From: an uncultured Phascolarctobacterium sp.
Lineage (GTDB): Bacteria; Bacillota; Negativicutes; Acidaminococcales; Acidaminococcaceae
Assembly: GCA_949295115.1 (NCBI GenBank)
Contig: CASFJU010000004.1
Location: forward strand, 184,153-245,057
Direction: 5' to 3'
DNA: 60,905 nucleotides
Shown here: piece after piece, positions 16,704 through 24,486 of the stretch
How the letters are laid out: every line of letters starts with the position of its first letter
Numbering within the stretch: the stretch's first letter is position 1
The notes under the pieces: model-generated
The model's database searches: none
What the model was told of the DNA's origin: nothing
Seen by the model: the letters and a program-made list of their open reading frames with translations, nothing else
Position numbers and translations under genes: made by a program

Positions 16704-17738
16704 TTATTCCATAACCCTTACGCGGAATTCTTCTTTGATTTCAGCTTTGTTATCAGCAAGTTTCTGCCAATCAACAGGTACTGCGTTTTCAGAGAAGGTT
16801 TTGAGTGCCGGAGCGCCTTTAGGCGGCTCTACGTCGCCGCGGACGGAATGCATCCAGCCTTGTACAACTGCCTGCTGGCCTTCTTTGGAGAGCCACCAGT
16901 CAACCATAGCTTTTGCGCCGTCAGCATTTTTGGTAGTGTTGAAAATAGCAATCGGGGAAGGAATGATAACTACGCCGTCTTCAGGATATACAACTTTCAA
17001 AGGCTCGTTTTTGGTTGCAGCCAGTTTCAGGATGTTTTCTTCCAGAATCATTGCTGCAGCATATTCGCCGGTCAAAAGTTTGTTCTGAATAGCGGAGTTG
17101 CCTTCTTCAACGCGCATGCCGTTAGCTTTCAGCTGATCGAAATATTCCCAGCCGTATTTGTCTGCCAGTGCTGCAACCGCAACAAAAGCAGTACCGGAAA
17201 GCATCGGGTTAGGCATTGCGATTTTGCCCTGCCATTTCGGATCGGTCAAATCTTTCCAGGATTTCGGTGCTTCTTCAGCAGACAGTTTATCGGAGTTGTA
17301 AGCGATAATCATGTTGCTGATACGAACGGAAGACCATGCACCTTTTTCGTCCTTATCGGTGATAACGTCTTTCAGGTTCGGGGATACATAATCCAAAAGC
17401 AGCCCATCGTTTTTAAGGGACAGATAGTAAGAAGGTTCAGCAACCATCAAAACATCTGCGCCGATTTTTTTAGCTTTGATTTCGCCGGCCATTTTGGTCA
17501 TAACTTTTTCGGTACCGCCCTGGAACCAGTCAACCTTCATATCCGGGAAAACTTTGCTCATTGCCGGTTTGCAAACATTGTCAATAATATCCGGGTAAAT
17601 GGAGGTATAAACCATTACCTCACCGCTCGGACCGCCGGTTTTGGCAGCTTCTTTTTTCTCATCACCGCCGCAGCCTGCAACAACTGCCGATAATGCCAGA
17701 ACTGCCGCAGCAGTACAGAGCCATTTTGCTTTTTTCAT
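16704..17738 (-). CDS. ABC transporter solute-binding lipoprotein (AfuA/FbpA-type)
   Basis: This 344-residue family 1 binding protein has a lipoprotein signal peptide (LSAVVAGCGGDE), so it is likely anchored to a membrane. The mature part opens with VMVYTSIYPDIID and contains GADVLMVAEPSYY, SWKDLTDPKWQGKIAMPNP and a C-terminal VDWWLSKEGQQAV, the classical iron/phosphonate binding-protein outline. It is first in the cluster with the double permease and ATPase. Two palindromes upstream (17818-17831 and 17839-17852) may bind a metal-responsive repressor. Substrate is most likely ferric iron or an iron chelate, but 2-aminoethylphosphonate-type ligands cannot be excluded. Confidence 0.85.
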   Translation of the reverse strand: MKKAKWLCTAAAVLALSAVVAGCGGDEKKEAAKTGGPSGEVMVYTSIYPDIIDNVCKPAMSKVFPDMKVDWFQGGTEKVMTKMAGEIKAKKIGADVLMVAEPSYYLSLKNDGLLLDYVSPNLKDVITDKDEKGAWSSVRISNMIIAYNSDKLSAEEAPKSWKDLTDPKWQGKIAMPNPMLSGTAFVAVAALADKYGWEYFDQLKANGMRVEEGNSAIQNKLLTGEYAAAMILEENILKLAATKNEPLKVVYPEDGVVIIPSPIAIFNTTKNADGAKAMVDWWLSKEGQQAVVQGWMHSVRGDVEPPKGAPALKTFSENAVPVDWQKLADNKAEIKEEFRVRVME

Positions 17739-17817
17739 GAGTCTCCACTCCTTTTATGCTTTTTGGGATACTATAAATAAATTTCTCTCGGAATTGTAAA
17801 ATTCCTGCTTACATTAG

Positions 17818-17852
17818 GTAAAATATTTTACATAATTTTAACAATTTTGTTA
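17818..17852. promoter_or_regulatory. Two palindromes upstream of iron-type ABC operon
   Basis: GTAAAATATTTTAC (17818-17831) is a perfect 14-bp palindrome. TAACAATTTTGTTA (17839-17852) is a 6-2-6 inverted repeat. Both lie 80-115 bp upstream of the binding-protein start and are not clear Fur boxes. Confidence 0.45.
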
Positions 17853-17935
17853 CCTTTTGCTGCACTTGTCAAATATTTCCACCACAAATGCACAATACTT
17901 CATTTTTGGCCCACAGGGACTTTTTGTGTCCCTTG

Positions 17936-19000
17936 TTATAACACTATAAAATTCATTTCCCACGCCGGTACATAAGGGTGCTTGCGCAGATAAATTTTAT
18001 AATCCGTCCGCAGCTGCCAGATAAGCTCCGGCAGTTCAAAAAAGTCGTTGTCATAATGATAGGCGGCGATAAACATTTTCGGCCTGTCGCGCAGGATATG
18101 TTCTTTTAAACCGAGCAGCGCCTGTTTTTCCGCGCCCTCCACATCCATTTTAATGTAAGTAACAGGCTCGCCGCCCAAAAAGCTGTCCATTTTAAGGGCC
18201 TGCACCTGCCGTTTATGCGCGTTGATAAGTGTGGACTGCCTGCCGCCGCTGTCTGAAAATTCCAGCACCGTATCCTCGTCCCACACTGCTGCTTCCACAG
18301 TGCGCAGGTTGGCAAGCCCTTCCGTTTTGGCACACAATTTGCGGTAATTGCGGCGGTCAGCTTCCACAGCCGTAATGCGCGCGTACTTACCGCCAGTCAG
18401 CGCTAAAAATTCGCGCACCGTATCGCCGTCGTAAGCTCCTAAATCAAGGTAGCTTTCGTCATCCGTAAAAGCAAAAAGCTGCCGTAAATCCCCGCGGCGG
18501 TTCGTTTCGCACTGCCACAGGTATTGAGGTTTACCGCTTAATTTATAGTTCAGCACATTGGCAAACACAAGGCGGGATTCATCATCCGCCAAATTGTCAT
18601 ATACATTTTGCAGGCGGCCAGCGTACCTTGTAAGCCACGCATTGTCCACCGCTTCGCTGCCTGCATACAACGGCAAATGCGGCGCAAAAACAATATGCTC
18701 CGCCGCCAAAGCCTTAAAGCGTGCCAGCACCTCCGGCAATTCGCTGGCAAAAGCAATAACAACGGCAAAATCACCCAAACGCGCTTTAATATCGGCGTAA
18801 TGCTCCACCGTAAATCCGCGGAAGTTTTGCCCGCGCACAAATTCATCACTGGCAAACAGCGCCGCTGCCGTTAAACCTTCTGCCTCCATGCGGTCCAAAA
18901 TAGCGTCCGCACCATTGCCCATGCCGTACAGCACCAAAGGCCTGCCGCAGCTTCCCATATTCTGCCATACGTCATTAGTTTCCGTTATAAAATCTAACAT
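17936..19000 (-). CDS. FkbM-family methyltransferase with N-terminal Rossmann-like domain
   Basis: This 354-residue protein has an N-terminal region with a nucleotide-binding-like start (PLVLYGMGNGADAI, residues ~20-35) and a SAM-dependent FkbM methyltransferase domain from about residue 180. Visible methyltransferase motifs are YLDLGAYDGDTV (SAM loop), ITAVEADRRNYRKL and VTYIKMDVEGAEKQAL, the FkbM hallmark. FkbM enzymes O-methylate polyketides or sugars; no biosynthetic partner lies nearby, so the acceptor is unknown. The ATG at 19000 has GAGG six bases upstream; the in-frame ATG at 19021 lacks such a site. Confidence 0.8.
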   Translation of the reverse strand: MLDFITETNDVWQNMGSCGRPLVLYGMGNGADAILDRMEAEGLTAAALFASDEFVRGQNFRGFTVEHYADIKARLGDFAVVIAFASELPEVLARFKALAAEHIVFAPHLPLYAGSEAVDNAWLTRYAGRLQNVYDNLADDESRLVFANVLNYKLSGKPQYLWQCETNRRGDLRQLFAFTDDESYLDLGAYDGDTVREFLALTGGKYARITAVEADRRNYRKLCAKTEGLANLRTVEAAVWDEDTVLEFSDSGGRQSTLINAHKRQVQALKMDSFLGGEPVTYIKMDVEGAEKQALLGLKEHILRDRPKMFIAAYHYDNDFFELPELIWQLRTDYKIYLRKHPYVPAWEMNFIVL

Positions 19001-19091
19001 TTTATACCTCGTGGATTTCATAAATTATTCTGTTTTTATTGTACAACAAAATGGCAAAAAGTAAATCAGTGTATACAACCATACATAATAT

Positions 19092-19157
19092 TTGCTTCTT
19101 GCCCCGTGCCGTTTATAATGTTACAATATATAAGTATAGTAATATTTAACGGCACGG
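19092..19157 (+). promoter_or_regulatory. mntR-type promoter with enclosing 10-bp inverted repeat
   Basis: TTGCTT (19092-19097) and TATAAT (19114-19119) are 16 bp apart. CCGTGCCGTT (19104-19113) is mirrored by AACGGCACGG (19148-19157), whose end touches the GGAGG ribosome site. Between the arms lies a looser dyad with TTAC and GTAA ends. The arrangement suits autoregulation at DNA or RNA level. Confidence 0.55.
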
Positions 19158-19168
19158 AGGTCTTAATT

Positions 19169-19540
19169 ATGATTTTGCAGGAATCCGGCGAAATGTATTT
19201 GGAAACGATTCTGCAATTACAGCAGAAAAAGGATAAGGTGCGCGCCATTGACGTGGCCGAAGAAATGAATTTTACCAAGGCCAGCGTAAGCCGTGCCATG
19301 AGCATTTTAAAACGCGAAAACTTTATTTTGGTAGAAGCCGGCGGCAACATTGTGCTGACGGAAGCAGGCCTTGCCAAAGCCAAAGCCGTGCTGGAACGCC
19401 ACAAAGTACTTACCAGATGCCTTGTTGAACATTTCGGCGTGCCTGCCGATATTGCCGAACACGACGCCTGCCGTATTGAGCATGTCATCAGTGCGCAGAC
19501 CTTTGAGGCTATCAAAAAACATCTGGCGAACGGCAAATAA
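19169..19540 (+). CDS. DtxR/MntR-family metal-responsive regulator
   Basis: This 123-residue transcription factor has an N-terminal winged helix (LQLQQKKDKVRAIDVAEEMNFTKASVSRAMSIL, residues ~15-45, with recognition helix TKASVSRAM). A short dimerisation/metal domain with ERHKVLTRCL, GVPADIAEHDACRIEH and a terminal helix follows. These match the MntR/IdeR metal-binding pattern (Glu/Cys, His, Glu-His). It lacks the SH3-like third domain of DtxR, as MntR does. The ATG at 19169 follows GGAGG. It has its own promoter and terminator. Control of the metal importers elsewhere in the window (znuA, the iron-type operon) is possible but not shown by shared operator sequences. Confidence 0.87.
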   Translation: MILQESGEMYLETILQLQQKKDKVRAIDVAEEMNFTKASVSRAMSILKRENFILVEAGGNIVLTEAGLAKAKAVLERHKVLTRCLVEHFGVPADIAEHDACRIEHVISAQTFEAIKKHLANGK

Positions 19541-19571
19541 CCAAATACCAAATTATAACGGGCGGATACTG

Positions 19572-19600
19572 AAACCTTTCTGTCTTGGGCAGAAAGGTTT
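19572..19600 (+). terminator. Terminator of DtxR/MntR gene
   Basis: AAACCTTTCTG pairs with CAGAAAGGTTT around a seven-base loop and is followed by a T tract. Confidence 0.92.
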
Positions 19601-19630
19601 TTTTTATAAATTTTTAAGGAGCTGATATTT

Positions 19631-20596
19631 TTGCTGAAAACTTTTCTGCCGCTGTTTGCAGCGGATGCCGGTGCAAGCGCCGGTTATAAACTGAGTGAGG
19701 AAGTAAAAACCGCAACCCCCTCACTTTTAAACGCCGCACAGATTGGCGTTTGCGTATACGAAAACCCGCAGCTTGCCGATTTGCCGGATAAGGACGCCAT
19801 CCTTGTGATGAGCTTCGGCACTACCTATAAGGAAACGCGCTCCAAAACCATCGACGCCGTTTTTGCGGAAATTAAGGAAGCCTGCCCCGGCGTAAAAGCG
19901 GAACTTGCCTTTACCTCGCACATTGTTATCGAACGCATTAAAAAGAACGAAGGCATTGCCTACTCCACGCCGGAAGAAGCACTGGAAAAGCTGCACAGCG
20001 AAGGTTATACGCGCGTGGCGCTCTGCTCGCTGGATATCATCCCCGGCATTGAATACACCTACAAAACCTATGTGTTCAACCATTACAAAACCTTCTTCAA
20101 AAAAATGTCCATCGGCACGCCGCTGATGTACTGGATGGGACAGGAAGGCCAGCGCGACGATATCAAAGACACCATGCAGGCTTTAAGCACGCAGTTCCCG
20201 CCTAAGGCGGAAGGCAGCGCCGTGCTGCTTCTGGCACATGGCACGCCGCACCCTGCAAACGCTTACTACGCCGTTATGCAGCACCGCCTGTTTGAGCTTG
20301 GCTTTGACAACGCCTATATTTATTCGGTAGAGGGCTGGCCGCATCTTGATACCGTCATCCCGCTGCTGCAAGCCAAAAACATTAAGGACATTACCATTAT
20401 GCCCGCCATGATGGTGGCAGGCGACCATGCCAACAACGATATGGCAGGCGACGACGAAGATTCGCATAAAACAATTCTGGAAGGTTACGGATTTAAAGTT
20501 ACGCCCTATCTGCATGGCATGGGTGAAAACGAAGGCATCCGCCGTTTGTTTGTAGCGCGCGCGTTGGAAGCATGGCAGTCTTTACAGAACGGTTAA
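19631..20596 (+). CDS. cbiK: Sirohydrochlorin cobaltochelatase
   Basis: This 321-residue anaerobic chelatase of the CbiK class inserts Co2+ (or Fe2+) into sirohydrochlorin for cobalamin or sirohaem synthesis. Key features are VMSFGTTYKETR after a ~60-residue N-terminal extension, the catalytic His in LLLAHGTPHPAN and MMVAGDHANNDMAGDDEDS, which holds the second His and acidic metal ligands. The start is TTG at 19631, with AAGGAG ten bases upstream. The N-terminal stretch is only weakly hydrophobic, so a periplasmic form as in Desulfovibrio is not supported. No other corrinoid gene lies in the window. A terminator separates it from the metal regulator. Confidence 0.9.
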   Translation: MLKTFLPLFAADAGASAGYKLSEEVKTATPSLLNAAQIGVCVYENPQLADLPDKDAILVMSFGTTYKETRSKTIDAVFAEIKEACPGVKAELAFTSHIVIERIKKNEGIAYSTPEEALEKLHSEGYTRVALCSLDIIPGIEYTYKTYVFNHYKTFFKKMSIGTPLMYWMGQEGQRDDIKDTMQALSTQFPPKAEGSAVLLLAHGTPHPANAYYAVMQHRLFELGFDNAYIYSVEGWPHLDTVIPLLQAKNIKDITIMPAMMVAGDHANNDMAGDDEDSHKTILEGYGFKVTPYLHGMGENEGIRRLFVARALEAWQSLQNG

Positions 20597-20628
20597 AAAA
20601 TCAGCGTAAGCTGCATTAAGCCTGTTTT

Positions 20629-20658
20629 AACTTATAAGTTTTGCTTATAAACTTAACA
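20629..20658. promoter_or_regulatory. Palindrome cluster upstream of dcuC
   Basis: AACTTATAAGTT (20629-20640) is a perfect 12-bp palindrome and is followed by an overlapping inverted repeat involving TTATAAG and CTTATAA. It lies about 70 bp upstream of the dcuC -35 box and shares the core ACTTATAAGT with the MATE gene operator. Confidence 0.45.
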
Positions 20659-20705
20659 ATTTAATAATATTTTAAAAATTTTCTGTAAATTTCAGACAAT
20701 TTTGC

Positions 20706-20735
20706 TTGCTATTAACCTGCGTTTTAGCTTATACT
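20706..20735 (+). promoter_or_regulatory. dcuC promoter
   Basis: TTGCTA and TATACT (20730-20735) are separated by 18 bp, about 40 bp before the dcuC start. Confidence 0.6.
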
Positions 20736-20773
20736 GTAATTAGTTTTAACTATAAAAAAGAGAGGATGATTAG

Positions 20774-22147
20774 ATGGGTATTGTAATTTCCGCACTTGTA
20801 ACGTTCTGGGTAGGCTATCTTATCTATAAAAAATATAAGCCGCAGCCCGTACTCTTTTTAGGCGGCATGATTTTAATGTACATCGCAGTTGTCTGCGGTT
20901 ACGGCGTAATCCTGCCGGAGAAAGCCTCTACCGGCTCCTGGTTCTTTGACGCTTTTGAATTCATGCGCAAAACGATGAGCAGTAACGCCGCAGGCCTTGG
21001 CCTGAACATTATGTCCGTAGGCGCGTTTGCACGTTATATGGACCGCATCGGCGCTTCCCGCTCTCTGGTTCGCCTGACTATTAAACCGCTGCTGGCGCTG
21101 AAATCCCCTTACCTTGTACTTTCCGGTACCTGGATTGTCGGCATGCTGATCGGCCTTTGCATCAACAGTGCTTCCGGCCTTGCAATGCTTTTAATGGTAA
21201 CCATGTTTCCGATTCTTATCGGCCTCGGCGTAAGCCGCCTGTCCGCAACCGCGGCTGTTGCTTCCACCCTGTGCTTTGACTGGAGCCCGAGCGACACCGG
21301 TACCATTCTTTCCGCAACCACCGCCGGCGTTGACCCGGTTCTGTACTGGACCAACTATCAGGTGCCTATCGTTATGGTAGCATTTGTGGTTGTAGGCACT
21401 TTGCATTACTTCACCCAGAAATACATGGATAAGAAAATGGGCCATGTAGTTCAGCCGATGGAAGTTGAAAAAGCTGAAGAAAACCCGGCCGACAACGCTC
21501 CGTTATGGTACGCAATCCTGCCGGTTATTCCTTTGAGCCTGATTCTTTCCTTCAGTTCCCTGTGGATTACCACCATTAAAATGAACATCGTTATGGCTAT
21601 GTTCATCGGTTTGTTCATCGGCGCATGCTGCGAATTTGCACGCTGGCGCGACGGCAAAAAAGTTTTTGCCGATATTCAGACCTTCTTTGACGGCTTAGGC
21701 ATGCAGATGGCTAACGTAATTACCCTTATCATCGCCGGCCAGACCTTTGCTCAGGGCCTGCTCTCCATGGGCACCATCGACAGCCTGATTGAAGGCAGTA
21801 AAACCCTCGGCTTCGGCCCGATGGCAATGATGCTGGTAATGGTAAGCATTATCGTGTTCAGCTCCATCGTTATGGGCAGCGGCAACGCACCGTTCTTCGC
21901 GTTTGCTGCACTTACCCCGGCGGTTGCTGCCCACACCGGCCTGCACCCCGTGCTGATGCTTCTGCCGATGCACTTTGCGGCATCCATCGCACGTACCTGC
22001 TCCCCGATTACGGCGGTTATCGTTGTATCCTCCGGCATGGGCAACGTTTCCAGCTTTGACCTGGTAAAACGTACCTTTATCCCGATGTGCGGCGCTTTGG
22101 CTGTAACCCTTGCCATGACTTTCTACTATTACTACGCAGGAGTTTAA
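20774..22147 (+). CDS. dcuC: C4-dicarboxylate carrier of the DcuC family
   Basis: This 457-residue inner-membrane carrier has about twelve helices. Sequence features match E. coli DcuC along the length: VLFLGGMILM near the N-terminus, KPLLALKSPYLV, INSASGLAMLLMVTMFPI, FAQGLLSMGTIDSLI, SIVMGSGNAPFFAF and ARTCSPITAVIVVSSGM. E. coli DcuC chiefly exports succinate during fermentation; in a succinate-using anaerobe it could work in the uptake direction. Which direction applies here is not shown. GAGAGG precedes the ATG. It has its own promoter, a palindromic upstream region and a strong terminator. Confidence 0.9.
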   Translation: MGIVISALVTFWVGYLIYKKYKPQPVLFLGGMILMYIAVVCGYGVILPEKASTGSWFFDAFEFMRKTMSSNAAGLGLNIMSVGAFARYMDRIGASRSLVRLTIKPLLALKSPYLVLSGTWIVGMLIGLCINSASGLAMLLMVTMFPILIGLGVSRLSATAAVASTLCFDWSPSDTGTILSATTAGVDPVLYWTNYQVPIVMVAFVVVGTLHYFTQKYMDKKMGHVVQPMEVEKAEENPADNAPLWYAILPVIPLSLILSFSSLWITTIKMNIVMAMFIGLFIGACCEFARWRDGKKVFADIQTFFDGLGMQMANVITLIIAGQTFAQGLLSMGTIDSLIEGSKTLGFGPMAMMLVMVSIIVFSSIVMGSGNAPFFAFAALTPAVAAHTGLHPVLMLLPMHFAASIARTCSPITAVIVVSSGMGNVSSFDLVKRTFIPMCGALAVTLAMTFYYYYAGV

Positions 22148-22162
22148 TAACTAAGTTTTTTG

Positions 22163-22189
22163 ATAGCTGCCGTACATTGCGGCAGCTAT
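22163..22189 (+). terminator. dcuC terminator
   Basis: ATAGCTGCCG pairs with CGGCAGCTAT around a seven-base loop, followed by TTGTTTTT. Confidence 0.9.
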
Positions 22190-22214
22190 TTGTTTTTAAG
22201 AAAGGACTGATACC

Positions 22215-23162
22215 ATGTATATCTGCGACTGCCACTGCGACACTTTAACCGAGCTGTACAACAAAAACGCTTCGCTGTACGAAAACGAGCAGCACTTTGA
22301 TATTAAGCGCCAGATTGCAAACGGCGGCGGCTTACAGTTCTGCGCTATTTACGTGCCGACCGATGTTTTCCGCTATCAGGGCGGGTTGCGCTACACCCTG
22401 TGCCTGCTGGATAAATATAAAACCGAACTGAAAAAAATGCGCGCCGACGGCGTTGACGTGCTGGAAATTTTAACTCCCGCTGATGCGGCCGACGCTTTGA
22501 ACCACAAGGCAGCAACGCTGCTGGCGATTGAAGAAGGCGGCGCTATTGACGGCAGCCTTGAGGCGCTGCGCATGCTGTACGAGCTGGGCCTGCGCGCCAT
22601 GACGCTGACGTGGAGCAACCGCAACGACATTGCCGACGGCATTAACGAAGAAGCAACCGGCAGCGGGCTAACCGCTTTCGGCAAACAGGTTGTGGCGGAG
22701 ATGAACCGCCTCGGCATTCTGGTAGACGTTTCCCATATCTCTACCGCAGGCTTCTGGAGCGTTCTGGAAACCAGCACCAAGCCGATTATCGCCACCCACA
22801 GCAACGCCAAAGCGCTATGCAGCCATCCGCGCAATCTTAATGACGACCAGTTAAAAGCGCTGGCGCAGAATGGCGGCCTTGCAGGCATTACCTTTGCCGG
22901 TCAGTTCCTTGAAGAAGACTGGCGCGACGCCTGCATTGAAAGTGTGTACAAGCACATTGATTATATGCTGAACCTTATCGGCAACGACGACCACATCGGC
23001 TTCGGCAGCGATTTTGACGGCATCAGCCACCCGCCCTACAATATTCAGGGCGTACAGGATTACAAACCGCTGGTTGAGTTTTTAAGCAAACATTACAGCG
23101 ATGAAACCATCAACAAAATTACGCACCAAAACGTACTGAACCTTTTGCAGAAGGTACTGTAA
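22215..23162 (+). CDS. Membrane-dipeptidase-type peptidase (family M19)
   Basis: This 315-residue zinc hydrolase belongs to the renal dipeptidase family. Metal and substrate motifs in order are DCHCDTL (H-x-D, residues 4-10), the bridging Glu in AIEEGGAID (~115), DVSHIS, ATHSNAKALCSHPRNL and GFGSDFDGI near residue 255. There is no signal peptide, so it is cytosolic and probably cleaves dipeptides, including D-amino-acid-containing ones. It lies between terminators of dcuC and its own and has AAAGGA before the ATG, so it may be transcribed by read-through or from an unrecognised promoter. Confidence 0.9.
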   Translation: MYICDCHCDTLTELYNKNASLYENEQHFDIKRQIANGGGLQFCAIYVPTDVFRYQGGLRYTLCLLDKYKTELKKMRADGVDVLEILTPADAADALNHKAATLLAIEEGGAIDGSLEALRMLYELGLRAMTLTWSNRNDIADGINEEATGSGLTAFGKQVVAEMNRLGILVDVSHISTAGFWSVLETSTKPIIATHSNAKALCSHPRNLNDDQLKALAQNGGLAGITFAGQFLEEDWRDACIESVYKHIDYMLNLIGNDDHIGFGSDFDGISHPPYNIQGVQDYKPLVEFLSKHYSDETINKITHQNVLNLLQKVL

Positions 23163-23167
23163 AGCAC

Positions 23168-23193
23168 AAACGCACGGGCAAAACCGTGCGTTT
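23168..23193 (+). terminator. Terminator of M19 peptidase gene
   Basis: AAACGCACGG pairs with CCGTGCGTTT around a six-base loop, followed by TATTTTTT. Confidence 0.92.
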
Positions 23194-23199
23194 TATTTT

Positions 23200-23230
23200 T
23201 TGACAGAAGCAAACTCCATAGTGGTATAAT
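23200..23230 (+). promoter_or_regulatory. Promoter of FMN reductase-ogt operon
   Basis: A consensus TTGACA and a consensus TATAAT are separated by an unusually long 19-bp spacer, immediately after the previous terminator. Confidence 0.6.
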
Positions 23231-23273
23231 AAAATTATAGTTATGTAAGCAGCAAACCAAAGGAGGATTTATA

Positions 23274-23891
23274 ATGAAGGTTTTATTATTAAACGGAAGC
23301 CCCAAGGCTGACCAGTGCATTTATACCGCTTTAAGCGAAGTTGCCAAAACATTAAACGAAGAAGGCATTGAAACGGAAATCATCCATATCTGCGCCAAAC
23401 CGGTGGGCGGCTGCATTGCCTGCTATGCCTGCAAAAAACTCGGCAAATGCGTGTTTAACGACATCGTTAACGAAGTTGCAGAAAAATTTAAAGACGCCGA
23501 CGGAATTGTTGTCGGCAGCCCGGTTTATTATGCCTCTGCCAACGGCAATTTAACCAGCTTTTTAGACCGCCTGTTCTTCAGCAGCGGCTTTGATAAAACC
23601 ATGAAGGTCGGCGCTGCCGTTGTATCCGCACGCCGCGGCGGCTGCTCTGCCACCTTTGACCAGATTAACAAATACTTTACCATTTGCGGCATGCCCGTTG
23701 CCGGCAGCCAGTACTGGAACAGCGTACACGGCAATACCGCCGAAGAAGTTTTGCATGACGCCGAAGGGCTGCAAACCATGCGCACTTTAGGCCGCAACAT
23801 GGCGTTTTTAATCAAAAGCATTGCCCTCGGCAAGGAAAAATACGGCCTGCCTGCCAAAGAAGAAGCCGTTAAAACCAATTTTATCCGTTAG
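23274..23891 (+). CDS. NADPH-dependent FMN reductase / flavodoxin-like protein
   Basis: This 205-residue flavoprotein of the NADPH-dependent FMN reductase family has the phosphate loop LLLNGSPK at the N-terminus. GGCIACYACKKLGKC (~45-60) is the Cys-rich stretch found in iron-sulfur-flavoprotein-like members, and GIVVGSPVYYASANGNLTSFLDR is the flavin-binding loop. It probably reduces flavins, quinones or nitro compounds with NAD(P)H; whether it binds an Fe-S cluster is uncertain. AGGAGG supports the start. Nine bases separate it from the ogt gene, suggesting a two-gene operon related to redox or alkylation stress. Confidence 0.85.
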   Translation: MKVLLLNGSPKADQCIYTALSEVAKTLNEEGIETEIIHICAKPVGGCIACYACKKLGKCVFNDIVNEVAEKFKDADGIVVGSPVYYASANGNLTSFLDRLFFSSGFDKTMKVGAAVVSARRGGCSATFDQINKYFTICGMPVAGSQYWNSVHGNTAEEVLHDAEGLQTMRTLGRNMAFLIKSIALGKEKYGLPAKEEAVKTNFIR

Positions 23892-23900
23892 GAGGTAGCC

Positions 23901-24434
23901 ATGCAGTACATTACACACTACCAATCGCCGCTGGGCGGCATAACCATAAGCAGCGACGGCAGCACCCTTACAGGCTTGTGGTTTGACGGGCAAAAATACT
24001 TTGCTTCCACGCTTGGCGCGGATTATGAAGAAAAAGATTTGCCGATATTTACCGAAACAAAACGCTGGCTGGATATTTATTTCAGCGGCAGAGAGCCGGA
24101 TTTTACGCCGCCTCTCTCGCTTAACGGCTCGCCCTTCCGCATAGCGGTATGGCAAATACTGCAAAACATACCTTACGGCCAAACCATTACTTACGGCGAT
24201 ATCGCAAGGCAGCTTGCCGCGCAGCAAGGCAAAACAAAAATGTCGGCGCAGGCAGTTGGCGGCGCTGTTGGTCACAACCCCATCAGCATTATCGTGCCCT
24301 GCCACAGAGTTGTCGGCGCGGGCGGCAGCTTAACCGGCTATGCAGGCGGCATTGATAAAAAAGTACAGCTGCTTGAGCTGGAAGGTATTGATATAACTAA
24401 ATTTACCATACCAACTAAAGGCACGGCGTTATAA
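23901..24434 (+). CDS. ogt: Methylated-DNA-protein cysteine methyltransferase
   Basis: This 177-residue O6-alkylguanine DNA alkyltransferase directly reverses alkylation by moving the alkyl group to its own Cys. The C-terminal domain shows the helix-turn-helix region IPYGQTITYGDIARQL, the Asn hinge AVGGAVGHNP and the active site IIVPCHRVVG, with GYAGGIDKK following. The N-terminal domain is short, as in Ogt. AGGAGG precedes the ATG. It is co-transcribed with the FMN reductase gene. Confidence 0.93.
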   Translation: MQYITHYQSPLGGITISSDGSTLTGLWFDGQKYFASTLGADYEEKDLPIFTETKRWLDIYFSGREPDFTPPLSLNGSPFRIAVWQILQNIPYGQTITYGDIARQLAAQQGKTKMSAQAVGGAVGHNPISIIVPCHRVVGAGGSLTGYAGGIDKKVQLLELEGIDITKFTIPTKGTAL

Positions 24435-24442
24435 ACATACAA

Positions 24443-24470
24443 AAACGGCACAGAACAATCTGTGCCGTTT
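24443..24470. terminator. Terminator between ogt and PepT-like gene
   Basis: AAACGGCACAGA pairs with TCTGTGCCGTTT with a four-base loop and a following T tract; the convergent gene pair could share it. Confidence 0.92.
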
Positions 24471-24486
24471 ATTTTTTTCTGCTATT

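Noticed and set aside
16848..17693. A 281-codon plus-strand frame opposite the binding-protein gene
   Set aside because: The minus-strand lipoprotein reading is unmistakable; the plus frame has no motif or start signal.
17915..17933. AGGGAC / GTCCCT hairpin after the FkbM gene as a terminator
   Set aside because: A stem is present but there is no T tract on the minus strand, so termination is not supported.
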